Assembly: GCA_002402825.1 (NCBI GenBank)
Contig: DHGP01000027.1
Location: 71,500-135,499 of the forward strand
Source of the DNA: Firmicutes bacterium UBA4795
Lineage (GTDB): Bacteria > Bacillota > Desulfotomaculia > Desulfotomaculales > Nap2-2B
Direction: 5' to 3'
DNA length: 64,000 bases
Part shown: piece by piece, positions 24,263 to 32,919 of the stretch
Layout: each line of letters starts with the position of its first letter
Position numbering within the stretch: the first letter of the stretch is position 1
Notes under the pieces: model-generated
Seen by the model: the letters and a program-made list of their open reading frames with translations, nothing else
Told to the model about the DNA's origin: nothing
The model's database searches: none
Made by a program: the position numbers and the translations under genes

Positions 24263-24931
24263 ATGTTTGGCTCTAACAACGAAAAAGTAATGTTTCCTTG
24301 CGGTAAGTTAAAATTAGAAGGGGTTTTGCATATTCCACAACCCACAAGCTTCGGGCAGGCAGGATGCCTCCCCTACGAGTCTGTGCCACAAAAGGCCGTG
24401 GTTATTTGTCACCCACACCCCCTTTACGGCGGGAATATGCATAACAGCATGATTATAGCGGTGGCGACGGCTATAGGGAAAAGAGGGCTTATTACTCTTC
24501 GCTTTAATTTTCGGGGGGTGGGAAAAAGTGAAGGGTATTTTAATGACGGCGTAGGAGAAAAGGAGGACGTCAGAGCAGCCATTTCTTTTCTGGTCAACAA
24601 GGTTAAACCCCAAAAAATTGGCCTGGGCGGTTATTCCTTTGGTACGCTGGTCGCTTTTCCTGTAGCGGTTGAAGAAGATAGGGTGCAGGCATTGGCCGGC
24701 ATTTCTCCTTTTATTTCTCCGCCTACCTTGTTAAACGATTATCACCGGCCAAAATATTTTATCAGCGGGAAAGAAGATGAATATGTTAACTGCCACCAGT
24801 TACAAGAAATAGTAATTTCCTTACCCGAACCAAAAAAATTGGAGATCATTGCCGGAGCAGACCACTTTTGGTGGGGAGAAGAAGAAAAAGTAGCCCAAAA
24901 AGTAGCTGATTTTTTTAAGGAAAACTTGTAA
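24263..24931 (+). CDS. Alpha/beta hydrolase
   Basis: About 222 residues with an alpha/beta hydrolase fold. The oxyanion region ICHPHPLYGGNMHN, the FNFRGVGKSEG segment, the nucleophile elbow GGYSFGT (Ser), the acid KEDEYV and the His in GADHFWWG are visible. The pattern is like the bacterial YtmA/dienelactone hydrolase-related group. ATG 24263 follows GGAAGGTGA. Residues about 29-41 (PTSFGQAGCLPYESV) are translated from a family-A palindromic repeat inserted in frame just before the first catalytic strand, apparently tolerated as a surface loop. Substrate unknown. Confidence 0.85.
   Translation: MFGSNNEKVMFPCGKLKLEGVLHIPQPTSFGQAGCLPYESVPQKAVVICHPHPLYGGNMHNSMIIAVATAIGKRGLITLRFNFRGVGKSEGYFNDGVGEKEDVRAAISFLVNKVKPQKIGLGGYSFGTLVAFPVAVEEDRVQALAGISPFISPPTLLNDYHRPKYFISGKEDEYVNCHQLQEIVISLPEPKKLEIIAGADHFWWGEEEKVAQKVADFFKENL
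24342..24386. repeat. Family-A repeat inside the hydrolase gene
   Basis: Copy in the orientation that reads SFGQAGCLPYES in frame. CTTCGGGCAGGCAGGATGCC matches the CbiB copies almost exactly. Confidence 0.85.
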
Positions 24932-24956
24932 AGTTATTTAACGTTTGTTTTTCTCC

Positions 24957-24985
24957 TGACGTCTGATGACCGACGACCAGCTCTA
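24957..24985. repeat. Degenerate heptamer repeat
   Basis: CTGACGTCTGATGACCGACG-like heptamers after the hydrolase stop, related to the repeats at 21579 and 36480. The rest of 24932-25152 is AT-rich and holds no gene. Confidence 0.55.
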
Positions 24986-25152
24986 CCAGGCTAACCCATT
25001 TAGTTAAGAACTTTTACCTTCTTGACAATTCCTGCTGGTAATTGTTATATTTTTATTGTATTTATTATAATTTATTATAATTATAAAGCTTAAATAAATA
25101 AAGGAAAATAACTTATCAAGATCCATTTTTCTAATTGGAAGGAAAATAAAAA

Positions 25153-25347
25153 ATGGTAACCTTAGCGACAAACAAGCAAGTCCCGTTAGGAAGAATGTTA
25201 TTTGTGCCCAAACAAAACTATCGTCTCGAGCAACTTGAAATAGAGGCCAGCGGTCCATACCGCCTGGGTGAAAAGGAAAACTGTTTTGTAATTCAAAATA
25301 TGGACTGCTGTAAGGCTATTCTGGTTACAGTTAAAGCTAAAGACTAA
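25153..25347 (+). CDS. Small hypothetical protein
   Basis: A 64-residue protein with no recognised family. It has no membrane segment. It contains a QNMDCCKAILVTVKAKD C-terminus with adjacent cysteines. A GGAAGGAAAA site lies about 8 bp before the ATG, and AT-rich promoter-like DNA precedes it. Coding probability is moderate. Confidence 0.5.
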   Translation: MVTLATNKQVPLGRMLFVPKQNYRLEQLEIEASGPYRLGEKENCFVIQNMDCCKAILVTVKAKD

Positions 25348-25490
25348 GCTTAAGTTCAGGGGTATAAGATTGAGGCAGGACAAGCGTTCTCGCTTGTTTC
25401 TCCATTATTGTCAACGAATAATTATTAAAAAGGAAACTGCTATATGGAGGAATTGTTTGCTCAGATTTTAGTGGTTTAAAGTCAAAATGA

Positions 25491-25940
25491 TTAAAATAAT
25501 TTCTTGCTATCCAAAAGCAGGGTTACAGGCCCATCATTTATAATTTCAACCTGCATATTTGCCTGGAAGATGCCGGTGGCAACAGGAATGTCTTTTTCTT
25601 TCAAGGCTAAAACAAAATAATGGTATAATTCCTGGGCCATGGCAGCTTCTGCAGCCGCAGTAAAACTGGGCCGGCGGCCATGCCGGCAGTCACCAAAAAG
25701 AGTGAACTGGGAGACAACTAATATCCCGCCTTTAATTTCTGTTACCGAACGGTTTAATTTGCCCTCTTTATCCTGGAAAATCCTTAAGAAAGGTATTTTG
25801 CTGGTCAGATAATCAACATCTTCCCGGCTATCGTCTTGCCCTACACCCAAAAAAACAACCAATCCCTGGTCTATAGCCCCTACTACCTCGCCATTAACGG
25901 TTACAGCTCCTTTGGTAACGCGCTGTACTACGGCTCGCAT
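25491..25940 (-). CDS. dtd: D-aminoacyl-tRNA deacylase
   Basis: Hydrolyses D-amino acids mischarged on tRNA. The 149-residue product has the two family motifs SQFTLFGD and NDGPVT. ATG 25940 follows GAGGTG with 7 nt spacing and begins at the conserved MRAVVQRV. The frame extends five codons further upstream but without need. It lies 26 bp after cbiB on the same strand. Confidence 0.96.
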   Translation of the reverse strand: MRAVVQRVTKGAVTVNGEVVGAIDQGLVVFLGVGQDDSREDVDYLTSKIPFLRIFQDKEGKLNRSVTEIKGGILVVSQFTLFGDCRHGRRPSFTAAAEAAMAQELYHYFVLALKEKDIPVATGIFQANMQVEIINDGPVTLLLDSKKLF

Positions 25941-25965
25941 GTAAAAACACCTCACGAAATTATTT

Positions 25966-27074
25966 TCAAAAAATCATCAGGCGCCAGATTATATAAATTA
26001 AACCGATAAAGATGACAAATAAGCCAGTGGACAAGTAAAGTAATTTTATCGTTTGCTCCACGTGCCAGACCTCCAGTGGTTCGACCGCATCTCCTAAACG
26101 TGCCCGCTCCTCTGGTTTCCCCTGGTAATAATTTAAACCCCCTAATTGTATTCCTAGCGCCCCCGCCACGGCGGCTTCCGGAATGCCGCTGTTTAAACTT
26201 GGGTGCCGGCGGGAATCGCGGCGCATAATCCGCCAGGCCTCCTTGGCCCGATGTAGGGCAGGCTTGTAGGGCAGGCATCCTGCCTGCCCGAAGCCTGCTC
26301 GTAAGCCGGAAAGCCAAGCGGCCAAAACCAGCACCAGGCCCGTCAGGCGGGCGGGCAAGTAATTAGCCAGGTCATCAAGGCGGGCCGCAGCCCAACCAAA
26401 AGCATAATATTTCTCGTTCCGGTAGCCAACCATGGAATCCAGGGTATTTGTGGCCCGGTAGGCCATGGCCAACGGCGCTCCACCAAGACAAGCGTAAAAC
26501 AAAGGAGAAATTACGCCGTCAACAATATTTTCGGCTACTGTTTCTATAGTAGCCCGCGTAATGTTCCTTGCATCCATATTATGGGTGTCACGGCCGACAA
26601 TTTGACTTATTTTAAACCGGGCAGTTACTAAGTCTCCCTCCTTAAGAGGAATTAACACCTTGTACGCGGCCTGGGCTAACCCTCGTGTCGCTATGGTAGT
26701 AGAAATAAGCCAGATTTCTCCTCCTAACGCAGCCCAAGGGTGGAAAAAATAAAGAAGTTTTAATATAAACAAGGTTACCGCGTAACTGCCGCCAACCACC
26801 AAAAAAACCAAAACAGCCCCTGCTAGCCGAAGCCTCCTTCTTGAAGTTCGAACCTCGAACCTCGAACATCGAACCTCGAGAAGGGCAACCCGGCGCAGTA
26901 GGGCAGGCTTGTATGGTAGGCATCCTGCCTGCCCGAAGCCTGCTCGAAGCAACTGCTCTAAAGCCTGAATAACTTTACCTATTATAATAACAGGATGGGG
27001 CAACCAGGAGGGGTCCCCGATTAATAAATCAACAAGATAAGCCCCAATTGCGGTTAGCGTATAAAAAAAGCCAC
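25966..27074 (-). CDS. cbiB: Adenosylcobinamide-phosphate synthase, probable frameshift at start, repeat insertions
   Basis: Membrane enzyme attaching aminopropanol (phosphate) to adenosylcobyric acid. Motifs are HPVIIIGKVI, DGVISPLFYACLGG, YRATNTLDSMVGYRNEKY and RDSRRHPSLNSGIPEAAVAGALG. The uninterrupted frame starts only at TTG 27003. The true family N-terminus (AYLVDLLIGDPSWLPHPV) is encoded upstream. A GTG at 27074, directly after the cobQ stop and a GGGGGG site, would read MAFFYTLTAIG if a T7 tract (27063-27069) had eight T. The protein contains two family-A inserts (RAGFGQAGCLPYKPAL) and one heptamer insert (LEVRCSRFEVRTSRR). Confidence 0.88.
26255..26303. repeat. Family-A repeat in cbiB (3' copy)
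   Basis: TGTAGGGCAGGCATCCTGCC with flanking GAAGCCTGCTCG, read on the minus strand as LRAGFGQAGCLPYKPAL between two membrane segments of CbiB. Confidence 0.9.
26843..26884. repeat. Heptamer (TCGAACT) repeat inside cbiB
   Basis: Tandem TTCGAAC/CTCGAAC units with CTCGAGAAGGG end, read in frame as LEVRCSRFEVRTSRR in a cytoplasmic loop of CbiB. Confidence 0.9.
26894..26948. repeat. Family-A repeat in cbiB (5' copy)
   Basis: Near-identical second copy encoding LRAGFGQAGCLPYKPAL close to the N-terminus. It lies about 10 bp from the heptamer repeat. Confidence 0.9.
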
Positions 27075-28712
27075 TTACCCCCCTTCTCGAAGTTTGAAGT
27101 TCGAGGTTCGAAGTTCGAGGTTCGAACTTCGAGAAGGGCCGGGTAGGTTTATTAAAGCGTATATTTTTTGCATGTTCAAACTGCCTCTTACCACGGCGGC
27201 TAATTTATCCAAATCTTGTTCTAATTTATCAAAAAAGGTTGGCTTTTTTCCTTTGGGATTAATGGTTAAAGGAGAAAGGCCTTTTTTAACCCGTAAAACA
27301 TCAAGGATATGCCGCCGGAAAATATCATTATCAAAAATACCGTGAATGTACGTTCCCCAAGTTAATCCATTTGAGCTAACGGCCCCATCTAAAAAATCAA
27401 CCTTTTCACCCGACCTAAAGACAATTTTAAAAGCCGGTACGGCCCGAAAACCAAGCTCTGTCCGGCCAAGGTGAATTTCATATCCTTTTACCCTTTCTCC
27501 CTGAAGGCTGGCTAAAAAAGCCCCGGTACCAATTACTTCACCTTCTACCTGGGTAGTTACCTTTTCCGGAGCAAATGTAGTGGTAATATCTAGTAAACCT
27601 AATCCTGCTTCTTTAGGAATACTTGATTCGGTACGGTATGGATCAGCTAAAGTACGGCCTAACATTTGAAAACCACCACAAATACCAATTACTGGTACAC
27701 CCTTTTTTGCCAGGTCACAAATTTCTGCCGCCAGATTAGTTCTTTTAAGCGTAACTAAATCTTCAATGGTATTTTTACTACCCGGAACAATAATTAAATC
27801 AGGGTATCCTAAAGGAGTACCCCGTCCAATATAACGCAAATTAACGTCTTCTTCTTCATATAAGGGGTCAAAATCTGTAAAATTAGAGATATGGGGCAGG
27901 TAAATAACCGCAATTTCAACCTCACTACTTTTAGTTTTCTTATCTCTGGCCGCTTCGGACAGGCTGGAAGCCCGCCCTACCACTCCTTCAGGAATTGTAT
28001 CTTCTTCTTGAACGCTAAAACCTTGAAAATAAGGAACTACCCCTAAAACCGGGATGCCTGTTTTTTCTTCCAAAAAACTAATTGCCGGCTGAAAAAGCCT
28101 TAGGTCACCCCGGAATTTGTTAATAACAATCCCTGCTATTCTTTGGCGGTCTTCCGGTAAAACTAGCTCCAAGGTACCAACCACGGCTGCTAAAGCCCCT
28201 CCTTTGTCAATATCGGCGATTAAAAGAACAGGAGCGTTGGCCATTTGGGCCACTCGCATATTTACAATCTCATGATCGGCGAGATTAACCTCGGCCGGAC
28301 TTCCTGCTCCTTCTATAACAATAATTTCATACTTAGCGCAAAGCTGTTTAAAAGACAGGCAAACAGCTTTCCATGCCCTGGCTACATAATTGGTATGGTA
28401 CTCTTGGGCTGAAAAATTTCCTACCGGCTTACCCAGCACAATTACCTGGGAAGAGGCCTGTCCGGTTGGTTTAAGTAAAATAGGATTCATTTCCACCACA
28501 GGCTCTAAACCCGCCGCCTGGGCTTGCACTACTTGGGCCCGGCCCATTTCCCCACCGTCTTTAGTTACAAAAGAGTTCAGGGCCATGTTTTGCGACTTAA
28601 AAGGAACGCTTACGTAGCCATCCTGCTTAAAAATACGGCATAAAGCAGCTACTAGAACACTTTTACCCACGTGAGAAGCTGTACCTTGAATCATTATTGC
28701 CCTTGCCATCAT
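27075..28712 (-). CDS. cobQ: Cobyric acid synthase
   Basis: ATP- and glutamine-dependent amidation of four carboxylates of adenosylcobyrinic acid diamide. The 545-residue product has the N-terminal P-loop-like domain (IQGTASHVGKS) and the class I glutamine amidotransferase domain with nucleophile Cys in VIGICGGFQMLG and the HGIFDND histidine region. The start overlaps the cobU stop (ATGATG). The last about 20 residues (SSNLELRTSNFKLREGG) come from the heptamer repeat, so the natural C-terminus has been extended or replaced. A short GRASSL insert near residue 251 matches a shortened family-A repeat. Confidence 0.95.
   Translation of the reverse strand: MMARAIMIQGTASHVGKSVLVAALCRIFKQDGYVSVPFKSQNMALNSFVTKDGGEMGRAQVVQAQAAGLEPVVEMNPILLKPTGQASSQVIVLGKPVGNFSAQEYHTNYVARAWKAVCLSFKQLCAKYEIIVIEGAGSPAEVNLADHEIVNMRVAQMANAPVLLIADIDKGGALAAVVGTLELVLPEDRQRIAGIVINKFRGDLRLFQPAISFLEEKTGIPVLGVVPYFQGFSVQEEDTIPEGVVGRASSLSEAARDKKTKSSEVEIAVIYLPHISNFTDFDPLYEEEDVNLRYIGRGTPLGYPDLIIVPGSKNTIEDLVTLKRTNLAAEICDLAKKGVPVIGICGGFQMLGRTLADPYRTESSIPKEAGLGLLDITTTFAPEKVTTQVEGEVIGTGAFLASLQGERVKGYEIHLGRTELGFRAVPAFKIVFRSGEKVDFLDGAVSSNGLTWGTYIHGIFDNDIFRRHILDVLRVKKGLSPLTINPKGKKPTFFDKLEQDLDKLAAVVRGSLNMQKIYALINLPGPSRSSNLELRTSNFKLREGG
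27084..27137. repeat. Heptamer (TCGAACT) repeat at the cobQ 3' end
   Basis: Six or more 7-bp units flanked by CCTTCTCGAAG and CTTCGAGAAGG, so the whole block is an imperfect palindrome. It encodes the CobQ C-terminus. Confidence 0.9.
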
Positions 28713-29275
28713 ATTTTTCCTTTCGGTAGTGATTTTAACTCAAAAGCAAGACCGGCAACCACAAAATATACTTTATCTGCCCGGCTGGCCACCAATTGAT
28801 TAACGCGCCCGGCCACATCCCGGTAAATCCTTCCTAAAGCATTATCAGGCACCAATCCTAAACCTACTTCATTAGCCACCAAAATTGTATCGGCCGAAAT
28901 TAATTTTGCCGCCTGTACCAGGTTCCAGGCCTGCTGGAGAATAAATTCATCCGAGTTGCCGTCTAAAAGTAAGTTGCTAATCCAAAGCGTCAGGCAATCA
29001 ACAATGACTGCCTCCGCCTTTTCGCCGTGTTCCCGGATAATTTTTTCTAACCGATGAGTTTCTTCTACTGTATGCCAGGACCCGGGACGACTGGCCTGAT
29101 GCTTTATAATACGCTGTCTCATTTCTTCATCTTTAGCTTGGGCCGTAGCTACATACACTATCCGTGACCCAAGGCTGTGGGCCAACTCTTGAGCAAAGTT
29201 AGACTTACCGCTACGTGCTCCGCCCAACACCAAAATTAATTTACCAGACGCCATTCCTTTTGCCCTTGCTTTCAC
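28709..29275 (-). CDS. cobU: Adenosylcobinamide kinase / GTP guanylyltransferase
   Basis: Bifunctional enzyme that phosphorylates adenosylcobinamide and then transfers GMP to it. The 188-residue product has Walker A GGARSGKS near the N-terminus, VYVATAQAKDEEM, HQASRPGSWHTVEE (guanylylation His region) and VDCLTLWISNLL. It overlaps the DUF3842 gene by 4 bp at its GTG start and cobQ by 4 bp at its end. An internal ATG (residue 8) after AAAAGGA is an alternative start. Confidence 0.95.
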   Translation of the reverse strand: MKARAKGMASGKLILVLGGARSGKSNFAQELAHSLGSRIVYVATAQAKDEEMRQRIIKHQASRPGSWHTVEETHRLEKIIREHGEKAEAVIVDCLTLWISNLLLDGNSDEFILQQAWNLVQAAKLISADTILVANEVGLGLVPDNALGRIYRDVAGRVNQLVASRADKVYFVVAGLAFELKSLPKGKI

Positions 29276-29682
29276 CTGAAAATCTCCTTTACCCTGCGTA
29301 CCAACTCATCAATTAAATGGGGTAAGGGCTCAGTTTTCAGACCAACAAATTCTATATCGCTGCGGCTAAAAGGAATTAAAATTTTGCGTGCCGGACTGAT
29401 GGTCAAAGCCAATGCCATCTGAGGAGTTAACTCCCCTAACATAGAATAAGGGATTAAAATATTTGCCGGACCAACAATAAGGTCAACCCGGGGGGCATTA
29501 TATACAATGGCGCTTTCTCCACTGGCCCCTTCGTTAGCACCGGCCCGTAGCATTAGTGAGGTAGCCAGGGCATTGGTACCCAGGGCTAATATTTCTGTGC
29601 CTTCGGGCAACTCCCGGCGCAATTTTTCCGTAATATGTTTGCCTATTCCACCGCCTTGTCCATCTACTACGGCGATTCGCAT
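29272..29682 (-). CDS. DUF3842 family protein
   Basis: A 136-residue protein starting MRIAVVDGQGGGIGKHI, the glycine-rich signature of DUF3842, and containing ALGTNALATSLMLRAGAN. The fold looks nucleotide-binding (glycine-rich loop after the first strand), but function is unknown. It overlaps cobU by 4 bp and lies 12 bp after the aminotransferase gene, so it belongs to the same operon. Confidence 0.8.
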   Translation of the reverse strand: MRIAVVDGQGGGIGKHITEKLRRELPEGTEILALGTNALATSLMLRAGANEGASGESAIVYNAPRVDLIVGPANILIPYSMLGELTPQMALALTISPARKILIPFSRSDIEFVGLKTEPLPHLIDELVRRVKEIFR

Positions 29683-29694
29683 TTAAATAAACCT

Positions 29695-30861
29695 CTATCC
29701 TCTAACCGAGCTTTTTTCAATCCGTTTGATTGCTTCAATAAGTACTTCTTCTTCTTCCACCAAGGCAATGCGCACGTATCCTTCTCCCCTGGCACCAAAA
29801 GCCAATCCTGGGATAACTAATATGCCCGTTTCTTCCAGTAACGTTAAAGCAAAATCCTGAGAAGAGGTATAACCCCAGGGTAAAGGAGCCCAAATAAACA
29901 TTGAAGCCTTAGGCTTAGGCGCCGGCCAACCCAGCTTTTTCATGCCGTCTGCCAGGATATCACGCCTGCGCTGGTAAGTAGAAACAGTATCCGTTACATA
30001 TTCCTGCGGTCCTTCCAGGGCAGCTATACCTGCTTCCTGAACAACCTTAAATACTCCGTAGTCAATATTTGATTTTAATTTCTTTAAGGTGGCAATTACT
30101 TCTGCCTTGCCAAGGACAAAACCAATCCGGCACCCGGCCAGGTTATATGTTTTGGAAAGCGAAAAAAATTCAACCCCAACTTCCCTAGCGCCGGGTATTT
30201 CCAAAAAGCTTATGGGCTGGTAACCATCGTACGCTAATTCAGCGTATGCCGCATCATGACACACTAAAATATCATAACGGCGGGCAAACGCCACTACCTG
30301 TTGAAAAAATTCCCTTTCTGCCACGGCGGCCAGGGGGTTATTAGGATAATTAAGCCATATTATTTTGGCCTGCCGCGCTATTTTTTCAGGAACATCATTT
30401 AAATCAGGTAAAAAATTATTTTGCGGCAAAAGCGGCAGGGGATAAACTTTTCCCCCGGTCAAAAAAATACTCCCGGCATAAATAGGATAGCCTGGATCAG
30501 GTACCAGGGCAATCTCGCCCGGGTTTACGTAAGCCAGAGAAATATGCGCTAACCCATCTTGAGTACCCATTAAGACCAGTATTTCTTTATCCGGGTCAAG
30601 GCTAACTTTAAACCGTTCTTGATATTTTTGCGCTACAGCTTGATACAACCGGGGTAAGCCCTCTAAGGGGTAACGGTAGTTTAAAGGGTTATCAATAGAC
30701 TGGTGCAAAGCTTCAATTATATGGGGAGCAGGAGGACGGTCAGGGCTGCCTACGCTAAGGTCAATCACCTTTTTTCCTTTTTTAAGTAACTGGTTCTTAC
30801 GCTGCTCTATTTGGTTAAAAATACCCGCGGAAAATACCTGCATGCGCTTTGCTTCTTGCAT
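29695..30861 (-). CDS. Class I/II aminotransferase (LL-diaminopimelate aminotransferase-like)
   Basis: PLP transaminase of 388 residues. Visible are DLSVGSPDRPP, YRYPLEGLP, the PDPGYPIYAG segment, LNYPNNPLAAVA, the CHDAAYAELAYDG aspartate and the PLP lysine in FFSLSKTYNLAGCRIGF. The pattern matches LL-diaminopimelate aminotransferases and related alanine/aspartate aminotransferases, so a role in lysine/peptidoglycan synthesis is likely but not proven. It precedes DUF3842 and the cob genes. The region upstream is filled with repeats. Confidence 0.82.
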   Translation of the reverse strand: MQEAKRMQVFSAGIFNQIEQRKNQLLKKGKKVIDLSVGSPDRPPAPHIIEALHQSIDNPLNYRYPLEGLPRLYQAVAQKYQERFKVSLDPDKEILVLMGTQDGLAHISLAYVNPGEIALVPDPGYPIYAGSIFLTGGKVYPLPLLPQNNFLPDLNDVPEKIARQAKIIWLNYPNNPLAAVAEREFFQQVVAFARRYDILVCHDAAYAELAYDGYQPISFLEIPGAREVGVEFFSLSKTYNLAGCRIGFVLGKAEVIATLKKLKSNIDYGVFKVVQEAGIAALEGPQEYVTDTVSTYQRRRDILADGMKKLGWPAPKPKASMFIWAPLPWGYTSSQDFALTLLEETGILVIPGLAFGARGEGYVRIALVEEEEVLIEAIKRIEKSSVRG

Positions 30862-30884
30862 GAGTACCTCCTCAAAGAATAGTC

Positions 30885-30983
30885 GTCAGTCGTTGGTCGT
30901 CAGTGGTGGCACAGGCCCGTAGGGTGGGCATCCTGCCTGCCCGTAGTAGGGTGGGCATCCTGCCTGCCCAAAGCCCGTGGTTG
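30885..30983. repeat. Composite repeat: heptamers plus two family-A units
   Basis: TCGTCAG-type heptamers (30885-30906) are followed by GGCACAGGCCCGTAGGGTGG and a second GTAGTAGGGTGGGCATCCTG unit ending in CCCGTGG. The two repeat families sit side by side, as they do near cobC and in cbiB. Confidence 0.85.
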
Positions 30984-31000
30984 TCGTCAAAGCAATTTTT

Positions 31001-31885
31001 CTAATTCCCGGTGCGTACCAGATCCTTCAGGGCTTGTACAGTAGCGTAAGGTACTGTAACTTCTGCAAATTTATGGGTTAGTCTATTCGAACTTCGAACT
31101 TCGAACTTCGAACTTCGAACCTCGAGAGGGTACTCCTTATTTTCATGTTCCGGCTCGTGATAATCAGAACCGCCCGTGGGAACTAACTTATACGTCCGGC
31201 ATAAATTATAATAGTAAGCCACCATCTGGGGACAATAACCTGGATAAACAACCTCCAATCCTTGCAAACCTTCTTTTACCAGATTAGGTATAAGGTCATC
31301 AAGTTTGGTTAAACCAGGATGAGCCATTACCGGCACCCCTTGCGCCAAACGAATTAACCGTATGGCTGCAACTGGAGTATATTTAAAACGCGGCACATAA
31401 GCCGGCCGGCCTATTTCTAAGTACTTTTCAAAGGCTTCACTCACACTTTTTACCGCCTTAATTTCCATTAAAGCCCGCGCCACGTGAGGACGGCCCACAC
31501 TTTTTCCCTTAGCCGCAGCCTCAACTTGAGCTACCGTTACGGGTAAACCTAAAGTTTGAAGCTTGCTTACTATTTTTGCCAGGCGTTTTTTTCTTTCCTG
31601 TTGAAATAACTCAAGTTGAGCTAAAAATTCTTTTTGGTTTAAATTTATTAAGTAACCAAGAATATGAACCTCTTTATTTTTTTCTTCCGTGCTTAACTCA
31701 ATACCGGGCAAAACCTCTAAAGACAGTTGACGAGCAGCAGTTAGGGCAGGAGCGACCCCCTCTACCGTATCGTGATCCGTAATGGCTATGGCCCTTAAAC
31801 CGGCAATTTTAGCTTTATTTACCACCATAAACGGCGTATCGGTACCATCGGAAGCACAAGTGTGAATGTGCAAATCACAAGCCAT
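31001..31885 (-). CDS. PHP-domain phosphoesterase (TrpH/RNase AM-like)
   Basis: Metal-dependent phosphoesterase of 294 residues. The N-terminal PHP motif DLHIHTCASDGT is followed by ITDHDTVEG, LPGIELST, AHPGLTKLDD and GGSDYHEP. Relatives hydrolyse 3',5'-nucleotide bisphosphates or act as 5'-3' exonucleases. A heptamer repeat (31086-31128) is read in frame as LEVRSSKFEVRSSNR between GSDYHEPEHENKEYP and the C-terminal strand, in a loop after the last metal motif. The ATG start is the family start; no strong ribosome binding site is seen. Confidence 0.9.
   Translation of the reverse strand: MACDLHIHTCASDGTDTPFMVVNKAKIAGLRAIAITDHDTVEGVAPALTAARQLSLEVLPGIELSTEEKNKEVHILGYLINLNQKEFLAQLELFQQERKKRLAKIVSKLQTLGLPVTVAQVEAAAKGKSVGRPHVARALMEIKAVKSVSEAFEKYLEIGRPAYVPRFKYTPVAAIRLIRLAQGVPVMAHPGLTKLDDLIPNLVKEGLQGLEVVYPGYCPQMVAYYYNLCRTYKLVPTGGSDYHEPEHENKEYPLEVRSSKFEVRSSNRLTHKFAEVTVPYATVQALKDLVRTGN
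31086..31128. repeat. Heptamer (TTCGAAC) repeat inside the PHP gene
   Basis: Five near-perfect TTCGAAC units ending in CTCGAGAGGG. It encodes (FEVRSSK)n on the coding strand. Confidence 0.92.
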
Positions 31886-31917
31886 ACTTAACTATCAACA
31901 ACCTGTTGTTTTAATTG

Positions 31918-32913
31918 TCAAGGCGGGATTACCGTCTTTAAGACCCTCAATAAATTGTTGCCCAGTATTTTTTTTATGGCTTCTTTTGAGTACCCTCTAG
32001 CTAAAAGTCCGCGTGTAAAAGCAGGTAAACGGGAAACATCGGACAGCTCGGGTATTACTTCACTAATCCCGTCAAAATCAGAACCTAAACCAATACAGTC
32101 TACTCCGACCAGGTTAGCAATATAGTCAACATGATCAAGCAATTTTTCCAGAGAAGGACAATCAGGGTGAATAAACGGAGGGTAAAAAGTTAACCCGATA
32201 ACTCCACCACCTGCGGCCAAAGTTTTAATTTGTTCGTTTTTAAGGTTACGGGGGTGGGGACATAAAGTGTAGCTGTTGGCGTGAGAAGCAATAACCGGCT
32301 GCCGTGAAGTTTTTAAAACATCCCAAAAACTTGGAGCAGCAAGGTGAGCCACATCCACCAACATCCCCAAGCGATTCATTTCCTTTACTACCGCTTTTCC
32401 AAATTTGGTTAATCCTCCTGGTTGTTCTACCGCAATACCATCTCCCAACTCATTACGATGGTTCCAGGTTAAAGTAAGACTACGGACTCCCATAAGATAT
32501 AAGCTATTCAACACCCCCAGACTCCCCGCCAAAACTTCCCCACCTTCAACGGCTAGTAGGGCCGCTATTTTTCCTTGAGCTAACCCGCGGGTAAGATTAC
32601 GGTAATTAAAAACAGGAACAATGGAAGCCGCATTTTTAGCCATTTCACGATAAAAATAGGCAATAACTTCCATTACCCTTCCTAAAACATGTTTTTTACC
32701 TCCAGGAGAAACAAAAACAGCAAAAAACTGAATATTTACACCCCCGCGTTTTAAACGGGGTAAATCCACCTGACCAATCCCTGTACTGACACTTAAACAA
32801 CGTTTTTGCTTCTCTATGGCCGTAAGGGTATCACAGTGTGCATCTATAACTATACTTTTTTGATGGAGAAGAGCGCTGTTTAAGTCAAGCTCAACCATGT
32901 CCCTGGCGTGCAT
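31918..32913 (-). CDS. Membrane dipeptidase (peptidase M19)
   Basis: Zinc dipeptidase of the renal dipeptidase family, 331 residues. Metal and active-site motifs are VIDAHCDTL, LLAVEGGEVL, VDVAHLA, VIASHAN and IGLGSDFDG. In Clostridia this gene often follows spoVS, as here (6 bp apart). No signal peptide, so probably cytoplasmic despite the family name. Start ATG 32913 or the internal ATG five codons later. Confidence 0.93.
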   Translation of the reverse strand: MHARDMVELDLNSALLHQKSIVIDAHCDTLTAIEKQKRCLSVSTGIGQVDLPRLKRGGVNIQFFAVFVSPGGKKHVLGRVMEVIAYFYREMAKNAASIVPVFNYRNLTRGLAQGKIAALLAVEGGEVLAGSLGVLNSLYLMGVRSLTLTWNHRNELGDGIAVEQPGGLTKFGKAVVKEMNRLGMLVDVAHLAAPSFWDVLKTSRQPVIASHANSYTLCPHPRNLKNEQIKTLAAGGGVIGLTFYPPFIHPDCPSLEKLLDHVDYIANLVGVDCIGLGSDFDGISEVIPELSDVSRLPAFTRGLLARGYSKEAIKKILGNNLLRVLKTVIPP

Positions 32914-32919
32914 TTAAGT

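Noticed and set aside
30885..30983. Repeat block as an insertion sequence
   Set aside because: No transposase or long terminal repeats. It consists of short palindromic and heptamer units only.
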